From Bacteroides sp. (GTDB lineage: Bacteria; Bacteroidota; Bacteroidia; Bacteroidales; Bacteroidaceae), in assembly GCF_030151085.1 (NCBI RefSeq), contig NZ_JASLER010000041.1, positions 1 through 34,647 on the forward strand: a DNA stretch of 34,647 bases, read 5' to 3'. Of this stretch, positions 33,993 through 34,647 are shown piece after piece. The notes under the pieces are model-generated. The model was not told where the DNA came from, made no database searches, and saw nothing but the letters and a program-made list of their open reading frames with translations. Numbering within the stretch: the first letter of the stretch is position 1; each line of letters begins with the position of its first letter. The translations under genes were made by a program, and so were the position numbers.

Positions 33993-34647
33993 ATGAAACT
34001 AAAAAAACTAATCTTTATCTCCGGCATATTGCTTGGACTGGCTCAGACTATGAGTGCACAAAACCAACTGGTGACTTACCCTGCCCCGCAAGGAGCAGAA
34101 TTAATACAAGACTTCACCGTAAAAGTCCGCCAACCGGGCAAAGAGTGGCAAAACGTTGTTACCTATCCCGTAAAGGTAGACGAAGTGAGAGACACCAAAC
34201 ACAATGTTGAAATTGCTTCGATGGGGTATTTCGACTTCGACGGTGAGATAGAAGTATCTGTTACTTCCAATAAAGGGGTTATCAATACAGGCAGAGTGCG
34301 CCCGTTGTCCTACGAAATCACTCCGCAAATAGACGGCAACATACTGACATTTAAGCTGAACCGTCCACGTAATCTATCTGTAGAAGTAAACGGTGACATC
34401 TTCCATAACCTGCATCTGTTTGCCAATCCGATAGACAGTAACAAGCCGAAGAAATTGAAAGACCGTAATCTGATTTACTTCGCTCCGGGAATACACCAAC
34501 TGCCGGGTGATACGTTGAACGTCCCCTCCGGCAAGACTGTTTATATAGCAGGCGGTGCTATCGTGAAAGGTTGTATTCAGGTAGTAAATGCAAGAGACGT
34601 AAAAGTCTTCGGACGAGGAGAAATCCACCCCGAAGGTCGCGGAGCAG
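33993..34647 (+). CDS. exported parallel-beta-helix glycosidase, GH28/GH49-like, N-terminal part (3' end outside window)
   Basis: The frame is open from the ATG at 33993 to the end of the window (218 codons). A signal peptide (MKLKKLIFISGILLGLAQTM, SAQ) is followed by an Ig-like N-terminal domain (VTYPAPQGAELIQDFTVKVR ... RPRNLSVEVNGDIFHNLHLF, then ANPID), then the start of a right-handed beta-helix (IYFAPGIHQLPGDTLNVPSG, KTVYIAGGAIVKGCIQV, VFGRGEIHPEGRG). This arrangement is typical of Bacteroidales GH28/GH49-type proteins such as exo-polygalacturonases, with a beta-sandwich before the helix. The catalytic Asp residues would lie beyond the window, so activity cannot be judged. It is on the opposite strand from the hydrolase cluster and has its own promoter, so it probably opens a further glycan-degradation unit. 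Confidence 0.78.
   Translation, partial: MKLKKLIFISGILLGLAQTMSAQNQLVTYPAPQGAELIQDFTVKVRQPGKEWQNVVTYPVKVDEVRDTKHNVEIASMGYFDFDGEIEVSVTSNKGVINTGRVRPLSYEITPQIDGNILTFKLNRPRNLSVEVNGDIFHNLHLFANPIDSNKPKKLKDRNLIYFAPGIHQLPGDTLNVPSGKTVYIAGGAIVKGCIQVVNARDVKVFGRGEIHPEGRGA

Overview
The window is a carbohydrate-utilisation region of a gut-type Bacteroides (Bacteroidales). This rests on a SusC/SusD pair, many exported glycoside hydrolases, an HTCS-like regulator built from Reg_prop and Y_Y_Y repeats, and several copies of the Bacteroides -7 promoter element TAnnTTTG. No tRNA, rRNA, CRISPR array or intact insertion sequence was seen. All assignments come from reading motifs, not from database searches.

Layout. 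(1) 1-6382, plus strand: the 3' end of a GH2 beta-galactosidase-type enzyme, a SusC-like TonB-dependent transporter, its SusD-like surface lipoprotein, and a small Spy/DUF4890-like exported protein, closed by a hairpin terminator. (2) 12337-6510, minus strand: a tight five-gene operon with gaps of 13-20 bp, encoding an L-galactose dehydrogenase-like aldo/keto reductase, an amidohydrolase-type sugar lactonase, a FucP-family permease, an LgoD-like L-galactonate dehydrogenase, and an exported beta-propeller glycosidase of unclear family. A LacI-type regulator is divergent (12515-13534), with a palindrome between the two. The first four genes match the known Bacteroides route L-galactose -> L-galactonolactone -> L-galactonate -> D-tagaturonate. 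The fifth is a candidate enzyme for releasing L-galactose. (3) 13658-20872, plus strand: a membrane regulator with an HTCS sensor joined directly to an AraC DNA-binding domain (no kinase, no receiver), a GH31 alpha-xylosidase-like enzyme, and an orphan TPR-containing histidine kinase. (4) 31563-20846, minus strand: exported GH127/GH146, a serine esterase, an M3-like zinc peptidase, GH97, GH43 and lipoprotein GH88. (5) 31622-33356: an AT-rich segment with an AAA/DUF4143 ATPase and an unknown protein, then a roughly 640-bp gene-poor region with a 126-bp palindromic element. (6) 33993 to the end: the start of an exported parallel-beta-helix, GH28-like protein, cut by the window edge.

How it may work together (inference): SusC/D imports oligosaccharides. 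The periplasmic and surface enzymes remove alpha-xylose, alpha- and beta-L-arabinofuranose, galactose, alpha-hexose and unsaturated uronate decorations. L-galactose, an unusual sugar found for example in corn glucuronoarabinoxylan, some xyloglucans, RG-II and red algal galactans, enters through the FucP-like permease and is oxidised to D-tagaturonate for the hexuronate pathway.
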